The translations under genes were made by a program, and so were the position numbers. A stretch of DNA of 64,000 nt. It comes from Intestinibacter bartlettii. GTDB lineage: Bacteria; Bacillota; Clostridia; Peptostreptococcales; Peptostreptococcaceae. The notes beneath the pieces were generated by a model that had not been told where the DNA came from, did no database searches, and saw nothing but the letters and a program-made list of their open reading frames with translations. Positions within the stretch are counted from its first letter, which is position 1. Each line of letters opens with the position of its first letter. Below, one piece after another: positions 17,919 through 26,574 of this stretch. The DNA lies in the NCBI RefSeq assembly GCF_000154445.1, contig NZ_DS499563.1, one strand, 5' to 3'.

Positions 17919-19958
17919 TTATTTAAATTCTTTATCTCCAACTGTTTTTTCAATTAAATCTTCATCAACTAAGAATGGTAATGTTATATGATCTTTTCCT
18001 TCGCACATTTTGTTGTATTCGATTACTGTATCTATAGAGTTGTCATTTCTAGCCCAAGCACGTCTTGCAACGCCACTCATAACATCCCATGGCATAGCAG
18101 TTCTAAGTATGTCATCAACTCTTTGTGAACCATCTAGAACCATACCAAATCCACCATTAATTGATTTACCGATTCCAACTCCACCACCATTATGAAGAGC
18201 TACTAAACTCATTCCTCTTGCACAGTTACCTGCAAAACAATGAGTAGCCATATCAGCCATTATATTACTTCCATCTTTGATATTAGAAGTTTCTCTAAAT
18301 GGTGAATCTGTTCCTGATACATCGTGGTGGTCTCTACCCATCATAACTGGGCCTATTTCGCCACGTCTTACCATATCGTTAAATTTAAGTGCTATATTAG
18401 TTCTTCCCATAGCATCTTGATATAATATTCTAGCTTGTGTTCCTACAACTAAGTTGTTCTTTTCTGCATCTCTAATCCATATCCAGTTGTCTCTATCTTG
18501 ATATCTTCTTTCTGGATCTATGCATTCCATTGCAGCATGGTCGGTTTTTATTAAGTCTTCACGTTTTCCACTTAAACAAACCCATCTAAATGGTCCATAG
18601 CCAAAATCGAATAATTGAGGTCCTAGTATATCTTCAACATAAGATGGGAATATAAATCCATCTTTTTCATCTATTCCATTTTTAGATATTTCTTTTCCAC
18701 CTGCATCATATACAGCTTTCATAAAACTATTTCCATAGTCAAAGAAGTAAACACCTTTATCATGTAGTATTTTTATTAATTCAAAATGTTTTAATAAAGT
18801 TTTATCTACTAATTCTATGAATTTTTCTTTGTCATTTGCTAAAAGTTCTGTTCTTTCTTCAAAACTAATTCCTTGTGGACAATATCCTCCGTCATAAGGT
18901 GCATGGCAAGAAGTTTGGTCTGATAATAAATCTATATGTATATCATTGTCTACAGCATATTGAAGTAAATCTACTATATTTCCATGGAATGCTATAGCAC
19001 AAGGTTCTCCTTTTTCAAGTTCAACTTTAGCTAAGTCGAAAGCTTCTTTTGGACTTTCAGTAACTTTGCTAACCCATCCTTGAGTGTATCTAGTTTCAAT
19101 TCTTGATGAGTCTACTTCGGCAATTATCCCTACACCACCTGCTATTTCTACAGCTTTACCTTGAGCACCACTCATTCCGCCAAGACCTGAAGTAACAAAT
19201 AATTTTCCTTTTAAGTTTCCTTCTTTAGGTATACCTAATTTTAATCTACCTGCATTTAATATTGTTGAATATGTTCCATGAACTATACCTTGTGGCCCAA
19301 TATACATCCAACCACCAGCAGTCATTTGACCGTAGTTTGCAACACCGATTGCAGTTGCTCTTTTCCATTCTTCTTGGTTATCAAACATACCTATCATTAG
19401 AGAGTTTGTAAGTATTACCCTTGGAGAATCTGGTTTAGATTTAAAAAGGCCTACTGGATGTCCTGAATGAAGTACTAAAGTTTGGTCTTCAGTAAGTACT
19501 TCTAAGTATTTTTTTGTAAGTTGATATTGCATCCAGTTTTGGAATACTTGTCCTGTTTCCCCATATGTAACTAATTCATAAGGATAAAGTGCTACATCAA
19601 AGTCAAGGTTGTTGTCTATCATAACTTGGAATGCCTTACCTTCTACACATTTTCCCTTATATTCATCTATTGGTTTTCCATAGATTTTTCCTTCTGGTCT
19701 AAATCTATATCCATAAATTCTACCGTAAGTTAATAATTCATCTAAAAACTCTGGTGCTAATTTTTCATGATATTCTTCTGGTATATATCTTAAAGCATTT
19801 TTTAATGCTAATTTTATATCTGCATTTGTTAATTTTGATTCACGTTTTGGAGCTCTTCTTATATGTTCTTGAAATTCTGGTATTTTATCTGGAATTACAT
19901 CAAGTTTAATAGTCAAAGCTTTATTTATTTCTTTATTTCTTAGATTTAAATTACTCAA
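17919..19958 (-). CDS. hutU: Urocanate hydratase (long form)
   Basis: 679 residues, about 120 longer than the Bacillus or Pseudomonas enzyme; a long class is known in anaerobes. It adds water to urocanate using tightly bound NAD. Motifs include LHSGHPVGLFKSK, GLGGMSGAQGKA (NAD binding) and GRDHHDVSGTDSPFRETS. It starts at TTG with GGGGG 8 bases before. Second step of the pathway, 41 bases after hutH. Confidence 0.94.
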   Translation of the reverse strand: MSNLNLRNKEINKALTIKLDVIPDKIPEFQEHIRRAPKRESKLTNADIKLALKNALRYIPEEYHEKLAPEFLDELLTYGRIYGYRFRPEGKIYGKPIDEYKGKCVEGKAFQVMIDNNLDFDVALYPYELVTYGETGQVFQNWMQYQLTKKYLEVLTEDQTLVLHSGHPVGLFKSKPDSPRVILTNSLMIGMFDNQEEWKRATAIGVANYGQMTAGGWMYIGPQGIVHGTYSTILNAGRLKLGIPKEGNLKGKLFVTSGLGGMSGAQGKAVEIAGGVGIIAEVDSSRIETRYTQGWVSKVTESPKEAFDLAKVELEKGEPCAIAFHGNIVDLLQYAVDNDIHIDLLSDQTSCHAPYDGGYCPQGISFEERTELLANDKEKFIELVDKTLLKHFELIKILHDKGVYFFDYGNSFMKAVYDAGGKEISKNGIDEKDGFIFPSYVEDILGPQLFDFGYGPFRWVCLSGKREDLIKTDHAAMECIDPERRYQDRDNWIWIRDAEKNNLVVGTQARILYQDAMGRTNIALKFNDMVRRGEIGPVMMGRDHHDVSGTDSPFRETSNIKDGSNIMADMATHCFAGNCARGMSLVALHNGGGVGIGKSINGGFGMVLDGSQRVDDILRTAMPWDVMSGVARRAWARNDNSIDTVIEYNKMCEGKDHITLPFLVDEDLIEKTVGDKEFK

Positions 19959-19998
19959 TTCAAATTCCCCCTTAAATTTTATAATTTTACTCTATATT

Positions 19999-21570
19999 TT
20001 AAAGTTCTAAATCACTAACTATTTCTTCGCTTACTAATAATTCTTTTCCTATAGCTTTTTCTACAGCTTCTACTAATAGATTTTCTTTTATTATGTCTTC
20101 ACAAATATTTATATCTTTATACATTATTCTATCTTTATCTACAAAAGGAGTTCTTTCTCTTATAACTTTATAAGCTTCTTCTGTTCCTTTTCCCAATTTT
20201 TTCTTACCTCTTAAATCTATTGCTTGTGCTGATGCTAAAATTTCCATAGCTAATACTTTTCTAGCATTGTCTAATATATCTCTTGCATGTCTAGATGCTA
20301 TAGTCCCCATAGAAACATGGTCTTCTTGATTTGCTGAAGATGGTATTGAATCAACACTTGCTGGATGAGCCAATACTTTATTTTCAGAAACTAATGAAGC
20401 AGCACTATATTGAACTATCATAAATCCAGAGTTTACTCCACCTTCATTAACTAAGAATGCTGGAAGACCATGACTAAGTGCTGGATTTACCATTTTTTCA
20501 AGTCTACGTTCAGATATATTTGCGATTTCTGATAAAGCTATTCCCAAAAAGTCAAAAGCAAGTGCCATTGGTTCGCCGTGGAAGTTACCACCAGATATAA
20601 TTTTTTGATTTTCGCCTGGGAATATTATTGGGTTATCTGTAACTGAATTCATTTCTATTTCTATTTTTTTAACTACATAATCAAGTGCATCTTTGCATCC
20701 ACCATGAACTTGTGGTGAACATCTTAAAGTATAAGAATCTTGTACACGAAGTTCTCCTTGTTCTGTAGTCATTTCACTACCATCTAATATTTCTAGCATA
20801 TTTTTAGCTGTATTGAATTGTCCTTTATGAGGTCTTACTAAATGAACTCTTTCATCCATAGCACAAGTTATACCATTTAAACCTTCCATAGTAAGCCCTA
20901 GTGCTATATCTGCAGTCTTCATTAAATTGATAGCGTCGTAAACTGTTATAGCTCCAACTGCTGTCATACATTGAGTACCATTATTTAAACTTAATCCTTC
21001 TTTTGAAGATAGATATTCTAAAGGTTTGATACCTGCTTTTTCCATAGCATCTTTAGAATCCATTCTTGCTCCTTTATATATTGCTTCACCTTCTCCTAAC
21101 ATAGTAAGTACCATATGAGATAATGGTGCTAAATCTCCAGAAGAACCTAGTGAACCTTTTTCTGGAACTATTGGATGAACACCTTTATTTAACATATCTA
21201 TTAAAACTTGTAGAGTTTCAAGTCTAACACCTGAATAACCTTTTGATAATGCATTTATTCTAAGTAACATCATAGCTCTTACTATTTCTTCACTAAGAGG
21301 ATCCCCTACACCACACGCATGACTTCTTATTAAATTAATTTGAAGTTGTCTAGTATCTTTTTTAGATATAACTACATCAGAGAATTTACCAAAACCAGTT
21401 GTTATACCATAAGAAACTTTTTCATTTTCTACTAAATCATCAACTATTGCTCTAGCTGTTTTTATTCTTTCTATTGCTTTTTCTGTAAGTTCTACTTTAT
21501 GACCATATCTACAAACTTTAATTAAATCTTCTAAAGATAAATCGTAACCGTTTAGTTTAATAATACTCAT
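19999..21570 (-). CDS. hutH: Histidine ammonia-lyase with an unusual SSG cofactor triad
   Basis: A 523-residue aromatic amino-acid lyase that turns histidine into urocanate and ammonia. Its electrophilic MIO cofactor normally forms from Ala-Ser-Gly; here the triad is Ser143-Ser144-Gly145 (GSLGSSGDLAPL). Other active-site marks are normal: YGITTGFG, the NGTQ motif, YTLRCSPQVHG and FHGEPMA. GGAGGTTTTAAT precedes the ATG. It is the first gene of the operon, and the AraC regulator is divergent across 258 bases. Confidence 0.94.
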   Translation of the reverse strand: MSIIKLNGYDLSLEDLIKVCRYGHKVELTEKAIERIKTARAIVDDLVENEKVSYGITTGFGKFSDVVISKKDTRQLQINLIRSHACGVGDPLSEEIVRAMMLLRINALSKGYSGVRLETLQVLIDMLNKGVHPIVPEKGSLGSSGDLAPLSHMVLTMLGEGEAIYKGARMDSKDAMEKAGIKPLEYLSSKEGLSLNNGTQCMTAVGAITVYDAINLMKTADIALGLTMEGLNGITCAMDERVHLVRPHKGQFNTAKNMLEILDGSEMTTEQGELRVQDSYTLRCSPQVHGGCKDALDYVVKKIEIEMNSVTDNPIIFPGENQKIISGGNFHGEPMALAFDFLGIALSEIANISERRLEKMVNPALSHGLPAFLVNEGGVNSGFMIVQYSAASLVSENKVLAHPASVDSIPSSANQEDHVSMGTIASRHARDILDNARKVLAMEILASAQAIDLRGKKKLGKGTEEAYKVIRERTPFVDKDRIMYKDINICEDIIKENLLVEAVEKAIGKELLVSEEIVSDLEL

Positions 21571-21676
21571 ATTAAAACCTCCATATTTTATATTTTTTTA
21601 ATATATATTGAATTTTTTTTATAACTTTCGACATATATTTAAGTCAATCTTAAATATAAATTAATTATTGAGATTA

Positions 21677-21691
21677 AAATTTCTGACATTT
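21677..21691. promoter_or_regulatory. CodY-like box between hutH and the AraC gene
   Basis: AAATTTCTGACATTT matches 12 of 15 positions of the CodY consensus AATTTTCWGAAAATT. Histidine catabolism is a plausible CodY target, but in DNA this AT-rich such matches also occur by chance. Confidence 0.3.
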
Positions 21692-21828
21692 GAATTATTT
21701 TTTTCACGACTTGCTTGATTGTTATGTTATAAGTATAATTAATAATATAAATTATATCTATAAGTATTTTATCAATTTCTATAACAATATTGCGCTGGAA
21801 TCTAACTTTATCTGGGGGAGGGGTTATT

Positions 21829-22740
21829 ATGAAAAGAAAAATTGTTGTTGCAAGTAATTTATTAGAAAAGAAAAATTATGGAGATTATACTTTTCCAATA
21901 GATTTTGATTATAATACTTTATTTGCTTATGAATACGGATTTTTAGATTATCACTGGCACTATGAAATGACTTTTTCAGTTATATTAGAAGGCTCTATGG
22001 AATATAGAGTCAACGATAAAATATATGAAATGAAAAAGGGAGATGGCTTGTTTATAAATTCTCATACCTTGCATACAGCTAAAGGATATAATAACAAAGA
22101 CTGTGCATTTTTGGCTCTTATGTTTAGACCAAATTTCATTTTTGGGCATGAAGAAAGCATAATAAAAACCAAATATATTGATATAATTGAAAATGGCGGC
22201 CAATGTCCATCGTTCTTTTTTAACTCTAATAATAAAACTCACCAAAAGATAATGTCTTTAGTACTTGAAGCTAATGATATATTCCAAAATAAAGGTCCTT
22301 GCTACGAATTATTAGTTAAAAGCAAAGTTTGTGAAATATGGTCCTTATTTTTCAATGAGGTAAGCTTCATTCTGCAAGAAGATAATGTTTCTAATTCAAA
22401 TGACGTTGTTCGACTTTCTAAAATACTTAATTTTATTCACAGCAATTATAAAAATAAAATAACTCTGGATGATATTTCTGAATGTTGTAATATAAGTAAA
22501 AGTGAATGCTGCAGATTTTTTAAAAAAGCAACCCGTCAAACTCCTTTTGAATATCTATTAAATTATCGAATAAAAAAGAGTATCCCTCTTCTTTTGAGTG
22601 ATCAATATAATATAACAGAGATTTCAGAAAGCGTAGGATTTTCAAACGCAAGCTATTATACAGAAATATTTAAGCGAGTTATGGATTTATCTCCTACAAA
22701 ATATAAAAAAGAAAAATTAAAAAAAGTTGAAGCATTTTAA
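21829..22740 (+). CDS. AraC-family regulator, probable hut operon regulator
   Basis: 303 residues. The N-terminal half is a cupin sensor (HWHYEMTFSVILEGSMEY, then HTLHTAKGY), and residues about 205-300 hold the two AraC helix-turn-helix units (ITLDDISECCNISKSECCRFF and FSNASYYTEIFKRV). Divergent position next to hutH suggests it senses histidine or urocanate and controls the hut genes; this is by context only. The ATG at 21829 follows GGAGGGG; earlier in-frame starts overlap that site. Confidence 0.85.
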   Translation: MKRKIVVASNLLEKKNYGDYTFPIDFDYNTLFAYEYGFLDYHWHYEMTFSVILEGSMEYRVNDKIYEMKKGDGLFINSHTLHTAKGYNNKDCAFLALMFRPNFIFGHEESIIKTKYIDIIENGGQCPSFFFNSNNKTHQKIMSLVLEANDIFQNKGPCYELLVKSKVCEIWSLFFNEVSFILQEDNVSNSNDVVRLSKILNFIHSNYKNKITLDDISECCNISKSECCRFFKKATRQTPFEYLLNYRIKKSIPLLLSDQYNITEISESVGFSNASYYTEIFKRVMDLSPTKYKKEKLKKVEAF

Positions 22741-22753
22741 TATAAATATATAA

Positions 22754-22798
22754 AAAAATAAGAGAACCGTAATCTATTCTCTTATTTTTATATATTTA
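22754..22798. terminator. Bidirectional terminator
   Basis: AAATAAGAGAA and TTCTCTTATTT arms between the convergent AraC and ccpA genes. Confidence 0.8.
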
Positions 22799-22801
22799 AA
22801 A

Positions 22802-23815
22802 CTATTTTTTTTCTATTACACTTTCTCTTTCAATTATTTCGTATGGTAATACGAATTTCTTTTCTTCAAGAGTTTCTCCGTTTATCATTTTTATTACCAT
22901 TCTCATAGCTACAGCTCCCATATCGTAAAGTGGTTGGCCAACTGTAGTTAATTTTGGGCGGTACATTTTAGAAAGTTTAGTATTGTTAAATCCTGCTACA
23001 GATATATCATTTGGTACATTATAACCTTTATCTAATATAGCATTTATAGCCCCTATAGCAGCCTCATCACCTGTTACAAATACTGCATCAGGTTTTATAC
23101 CCTCATCTAATAATTCAGCCATAACTTTATATCCATTATCATGGTCTGTATTACCATATCTTATTATATCTGGATTTATAGCTATATTGTTGTCAGTTAA
23201 AGCTCTTTCATATCCTCTTCTTCTCTCTGTTTCAAGGATAGTATCAGCTTCACTAGTCATTATAAGAGCTATTTCTTTATGTCCTTTATCTATTAGATAT
23301 TTAGTCATATCGTAAGTTGCATCTTCATTGTTTGTACTTACTGTATATACATCGAAAGTTTGAGCAGTTTTACTTATATAAGTTGCAGGTATACCACTGT
23401 TGTTAATTGATTTTATGTGGTCTTCATCTAACGTCCATGAAATCATAACTATCCCTTCAACTTGTTTTGCTTTTAATAAATCTATACTTTTTAGCTCTTG
23501 GCTTTTTTCAGAATATGTATTAGCTAGTAATATATCATATCCATACATTTTTGTAACACATTCTATTCCGTTTACAATTTCATTTACAAATGAATCTGAT
23601 ACTTCTGGTACTATAACTCCTAATAATTTACTTTTTTTCGTAACTAAACTTCTTGCAAGAGGATTTGGTACATATCCTGTTTCTTTTATTACATCTAAGA
23701 CTCTTTGTTTCACTTCATCCGTAACTGGTTTTGAGTCATTTATTACTCTTGAAACTGTAGATATAGAAACTCCAGCCAATTTTGCAACGTCCTTTATTGT
23801 AACGTTATTTTTCAT
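22802..23815 (-). CDS. ccpA: Catabolite control protein A
   Basis: A 337-residue LacI-family regulator. Residues 1-60 are the DNA-binding headpiece (TIKDVAKLAGVSISTVSRVI, then the hinge PNPLARSLVTKKS). The rest is a periplasmic-binding-like sensor domain. Length and sequence fit CcpA, the carbon catabolite regulator that works with HPr-Ser-P at cre sites. I recall ccpA lying close to cdeC in Clostridioides difficile, which supports the call. AAGGAGG precedes the ATG. I saw no convincing cre site in the hut promoter. Confidence 0.82.
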   Translation of the reverse strand: MKNNVTIKDVAKLAGVSISTVSRVINDSKPVTDEVKQRVLDVIKETGYVPNPLARSLVTKKSKLLGVIVPEVSDSFVNEIVNGIECVTKMYGYDILLANTYSEKSQELKSIDLLKAKQVEGIVMISWTLDEDHIKSINNSGIPATYISKTAQTFDVYTVSTNNEDATYDMTKYLIDKGHKEIALIMTSEADTILETERRRGYERALTDNNIAINPDIIRYGNTDHDNGYKVMAELLDEGIKPDAVFVTGDEAAIGAINAILDKGYNVPNDISVAGFNNTKLSKMYRPKLTTVGQPLYDMGAVAMRMVIKMINGETLEEKKFVLPYEIIERESVIEKK

Positions 23816-24156
23816 GATACTTCCTCCTTGTTTTATTCTCGTGTCATTATATAAAAATTAATTGTAACATATTTTTTTATTTTTATAAATATATTATTTA
23901 TAATTTTTGCAATATCTATGCTTATGATATTTTTATCTAATAATACATTTACCAGCATATGTATTTTATTTTTATATTTTTAATAATGTTATATTATTAA
24001 TTTATACTATTTTTAAAATTGAGTAAATAGTAAATCAATAAAAAATATCTATTTTATCATTAAAAAGTAAAAAGGTTGTTGCGTAATTGTACACAACAAC
24101 CCCTACTACAAAGATTTGACTTGCTATTTAATCTTATGACAAATATCAAGGTGCGA
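23816..24156. other. Upstream region of ccpA with one terminator
   Basis: No gene. It holds the ccpA promoter region and, at 24068-24100, a GGTTGTTG / CAACAACC hairpin with T5 on the minus strand that ends the small-protein transcript. Confidence 0.6.
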
Positions 24157-24354
24157 CTAGCAGCCACATCCTCCTTCTCCAAAGAATCCACCACATGAAC
24201 AAGTTATTAATAATAATATTAAGAATGGTATCCATGCCATTATATCTATATCTACCCAGCTTTCTCCAAATGCTAAGAATAAGAAAAATAATACTATTAT
24301 CCACCATGCTCCTGCTCCAAAGAATCCGCCTTCTCCAAATAATCTATCTAACAT
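24157..24354 (-). CDS. Small Cys-tailed hydrophobic protein, paralogue 1
   Basis: 65 residues: MLDRLFGEGG start, two hydrophobic segments (WWIIVLFFLFLAF and AWIPFLILLLI) separated by an acidic ESWVDIDI, and a Gly/Cys tail (CSCGG...GCGC). It has no signal peptide. The Cys tail suggests disulfide or metal cross-linking at the spore surface; similar small proteins are encoded beside ccpA in Clostridioides difficile, from memory. GGGGG precedes the ATG. It follows paralogue 2 by 24 bases. Confidence 0.7.
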   Translation of the reverse strand: MLDRLFGEGGFFGAGAWWIIVLFFLFLAFGESWVDIDIMAWIPFLILLLITCSCGGFFGEGGCGC

Positions 24355-24378
24355 TGTCTATTCCCCCTATTTTTTAAA

Positions 24379-24555
24379 TTATAATACTCCACCACAACTA
24401 CATAATATTAATAATATTATTAAGAATGGTATCCATGCCATTATATCTATGTCTACCCAGCTTTCTCCAAATGCTAGGAATAAGAAGAATAATACTATTA
24501 TCCACCATGCTCCTGCTCCAAAGAATCCTTCTGCTCCAAATAATCTGTCTAACAT
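24379..24555 (-). CDS. Small Cys-tailed hydrophobic protein, paralogue 2 (58 aa)
   Basis: I found this 58-residue frame by hand. It begins MLDRLFGAEGFFGAGAWW and ends LCSCGGVL, nearly identical to paralogue 1 over its first 50 residues. GGAGG lies 8 bases before the ATG. The two genes are a recent tandem duplication. The first of the pair, it has a CATATTATA (sigma-K-like -10) at 24598-24606. Confidence 0.75.
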   Translation of the reverse strand: MLDRLFGAEGFFGAGAWWIIVLFFLFLAFGESWVDIDIMAWIPFLIILLILCSCGGVL

Positions 24556-24657
24556 TTTATTTACCTCCTGTTGATGTTTGAGCTTATGCTCTTAACTTAT
24601 AATATGCAAAAGTGATAATTTGTGATAATGTTTATAGTATTTTCTTATGAAGTTTTT

Positions 24658-24876
24658 TTAGCATCCACAAGTGTAGTTATTTGTGTAGTTATCATAATCT
24701 TCATCGCAAGAATCACATGAACATACGATTAAAAGCAGAATTAAAAATGGTATCCAATCACTTAAACAAATATCTATAAAACATTCTTGAAAAACTAAAA
24801 ATAGGAAAAATAGTATAATAATCCACCATCCACTTCCTCCGATACATTCAAACATTCTGGATAATTTACGATTCAT
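24658..24876 (-). CDS. Small Cys-tailed hydrophobic protein, paralogue 3
   Basis: 72 residues, same plan: LSRMFE start, WWIIILFFLFLVF, acidic linker, DWIPFLILLLI and a tail with CSCDSC and a final CGC. It has GGAGGG before the ATG, its own terminator-like upstream hairpin at 24902-24942 and a CATAATATA at 24953-24961. Confidence 0.7.
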   Translation of the reverse strand: MNRKLSRMFECIGGSGWWIIILFFLFLVFQECFIDICLSDWIPFLILLLIVCSCDSCDEDYDNYTNNYTCGC

Positions 24877-24899
24877 AAAAATCCCTCCTTGATTGATAT

Positions 24900-24944
24900 A
24901 TCAAAAAAGACCTCCATCATATTCTTATGATAAAGGTCTTTATG
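24900..24944 (-). terminator. Terminator of paralogue 4
   Basis: AAGACCTTTATCATAA / TATGATGGAGGTCTT stem followed by T6 on the minus strand. Confidence 0.65.
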
Positions 24945-25045
24945 CTCTATTATATATTATGATAGAAATATCTATTTGTTACCTATTTCTTCAATATATA
25001 TTTTAAATCTATAAATTTGTATTAATTATATATTTTATATATATT

Positions 25046-25246
25046 CTAAAAGAAGTCAAAAGCTCCAAAGAATAATATTAGTATTACTATCCAAATTAAC
25101 ATTTCTGGATTACAGAATATCCACTCTAATAATTCATCTCCACATAGTAATAATAAAAGTATTATTATAAAGAATATCCCATCTTCAAAACACCAATTAT
25201 TAAATAAACCTCCGCCAAAAAATCTTGATAAACTTTGTTCTGTCAT
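25046..25246 (-). CDS. Small two-segment hydrophobic protein, paralogue 4
   Basis: 66 residues with SLSRFFGGG at the start and two hydrophobic stretches (FFIIILLLLLC and MLIWIVILILFFG). It lacks the Cys-rich tail and has three internal cysteines. It is the most divergent member but shares the SLSRFFG start with paralogue 5. GGGAGAG precedes the ATG, and the shared CATAATATTTAGTA lies at 25291-25304. Confidence 0.65.
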   Translation of the reverse strand: MTEQSLSRFFGGGLFNNWCFEDGIFFIIILLLLLCGDELLEWIFCNPEMLIWIVILILFFGAFDFF

Positions 25247-25290
25247 TTTTATTCTCTCCCTTTTTTTAATTAATAAATATATTATTTATT

Positions 25291-25304
25291 TACTAAATAT
25301 TATG
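25291..25304 (-). promoter_or_regulatory. Shared promoter-like motif (CATAATATTTAGTA)
   Basis: Minus strand, 45 bases before the start of paralogue 4; identical over 14 bases to the motif before the CdeC-like gene. Confidence 0.45.
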
Positions 25305-25354
25305 CTGAGAAAGGTCGAATGGTTACAAAATTTATCATTTTTAGTTGCTTTTTG

Positions 25355-26560
25355 TTATTCGTTGTTTAATACCGGTGCTAAACTAGTATCACTAAAGAAA
25401 GTATTTGCATTGTATAAATATAATACTTCATCTACATTTTCATTTTTCATAAGTTCATCTATATCTTCATAGTAGTATCTTGGATCTACTAATATGATTT
25501 TACTGAAATGAGATGTTAAAAACGGAACAAAACTATTTGCATATGAATCTTTAAATATCAATAATGTTTTGCCACTTGTAGATGATGTATCAATTTTTAC
25601 AATAGGATGATTTCCTCCTAAAAATACTTGATATTTATCTTTTTCGTCTAATTTATCACTTTCATATAAAGTTGCTGTTTTTTTCTGTTCTTCTTCATAA
25701 TTAACTACAACTTTATCATTTTCGTCCTTAGGAATATAAACTCTAACTTTATCTTTTTGTTTTGTATCGTATCCACTCTTTGAAGCTAGTGCTCCGTTAA
25801 ATGAATTTGATACTAACTCTATATCGTAATCATCACTGTCTTTTGGTGTAAAGTTCATAAAATCACCTAGTCTTTGATATGAATAAAAGGCTCCTAAAGT
25901 TGTCCAGTGATGGTCAGTTCTATAAAATAAATCTTCTTTTTTATGCTCAAGTAAAGTTGTGTATGTATCCACAAAACTTATATTTGAATTCAATCTTTTA
26001 GCATAATCATCTAAATATTGTTGTTGGTCTACAACAGGTGCATCCATTGGTAGTTTGTTGCTAAGAATATTGATAGCTGTTGGAGATATCAACATATATT
26101 GTTTTACATTTTTATATTTCTTAGCAAATGAATCTATAGCATCTAGGTTTTTAGATACATTTTCTTCAACTGGTTTGTCGAATTTTTCTAATAAATAATC
26201 ATCTTTGCCTAGATAAACATTGTTAGATTCTTTTTTCAATAGTAATTTATCCGTTTTAATTTTTACATCAATCCAAAAATCTCTATCAAAAAATTGGTCT
26301 ACTTTATAGTCTTCATATTTACCTGTAAATCTTCCTTCAAATAACTTTTCTATAGAAAATGTCGGTTTTGTTTGAAGGACTCTGTTTTCCGTTTCTGAGA
26401 AAGTTTTTTTCTCTCCTAAAGTATTTAATGATACAAAAAATACTAAATAACATACAAATAATGTGGATAATCCTAAACAGTATTTTTTGCCATAACCTTT
26501 TTTAGTCTTTTTTCTTTTATGTGTTGTTTCCCTATTTTTCGTTTTATATGCTTCAGTCAT
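25355..26560 (-). CDS. DHHW-family protein (AlgX/AlgJ-like acyl-transfer partner)
   Basis: 401 residues. A cytoplasmic basic N-terminus and one membrane segment (LGLSTLFVCYLVFFVSL) place the body outside the cell. The body shows the AlgX/DHHW catalytic motif RTDHHWT near residue 235 and a late GNHPIVKI/SYANSF region, fitting an SGNH-like fold. Such proteins transfer acetyl groups delivered by an MBOAT partner to extracellular polysaccharides. It is 14 bases downstream of the MBOAT gene. The ATG at 26560 follows GGTGG; in-frame GTGs overlap that site. Confidence 0.82.
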   Translation of the reverse strand: MTEAYKTKNRETTHKRKKTKKGYGKKYCLGLSTLFVCYLVFFVSLNTLGEKKTFSETENRVLQTKPTFSIEKLFEGRFTGKYEDYKVDQFFDRDFWIDVKIKTDKLLLKKESNNVYLGKDDYLLEKFDKPVEENVSKNLDAIDSFAKKYKNVKQYMLISPTAINILSNKLPMDAPVVDQQQYLDDYAKRLNSNISFVDTYTTLLEHKKEDLFYRTDHHWTTLGAFYSYQRLGDFMNFTPKDSDDYDIELVSNSFNGALASKSGYDTKQKDKVRVYIPKDENDKVVVNYEEEQKKTATLYESDKLDEKDKYQVFLGGNHPIVKIDTSSTSGKTLLIFKDSYANSFVPFLTSHFSKIILVDPRYYYEDIDELMKNENVDEVLYLYNANTFFSDTSLAPVLNNE

Positions 26561-26574
26561 ATTTTTCACCACCT

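Noticed and set aside
24060..25320. Short repeats around the tiny genes as a CRISPR array
   Set aside because: The repeated blocks are coding paralogues with different lengths and no regular spacers; no cas genes besides a Cas4-like fold elsewhere.
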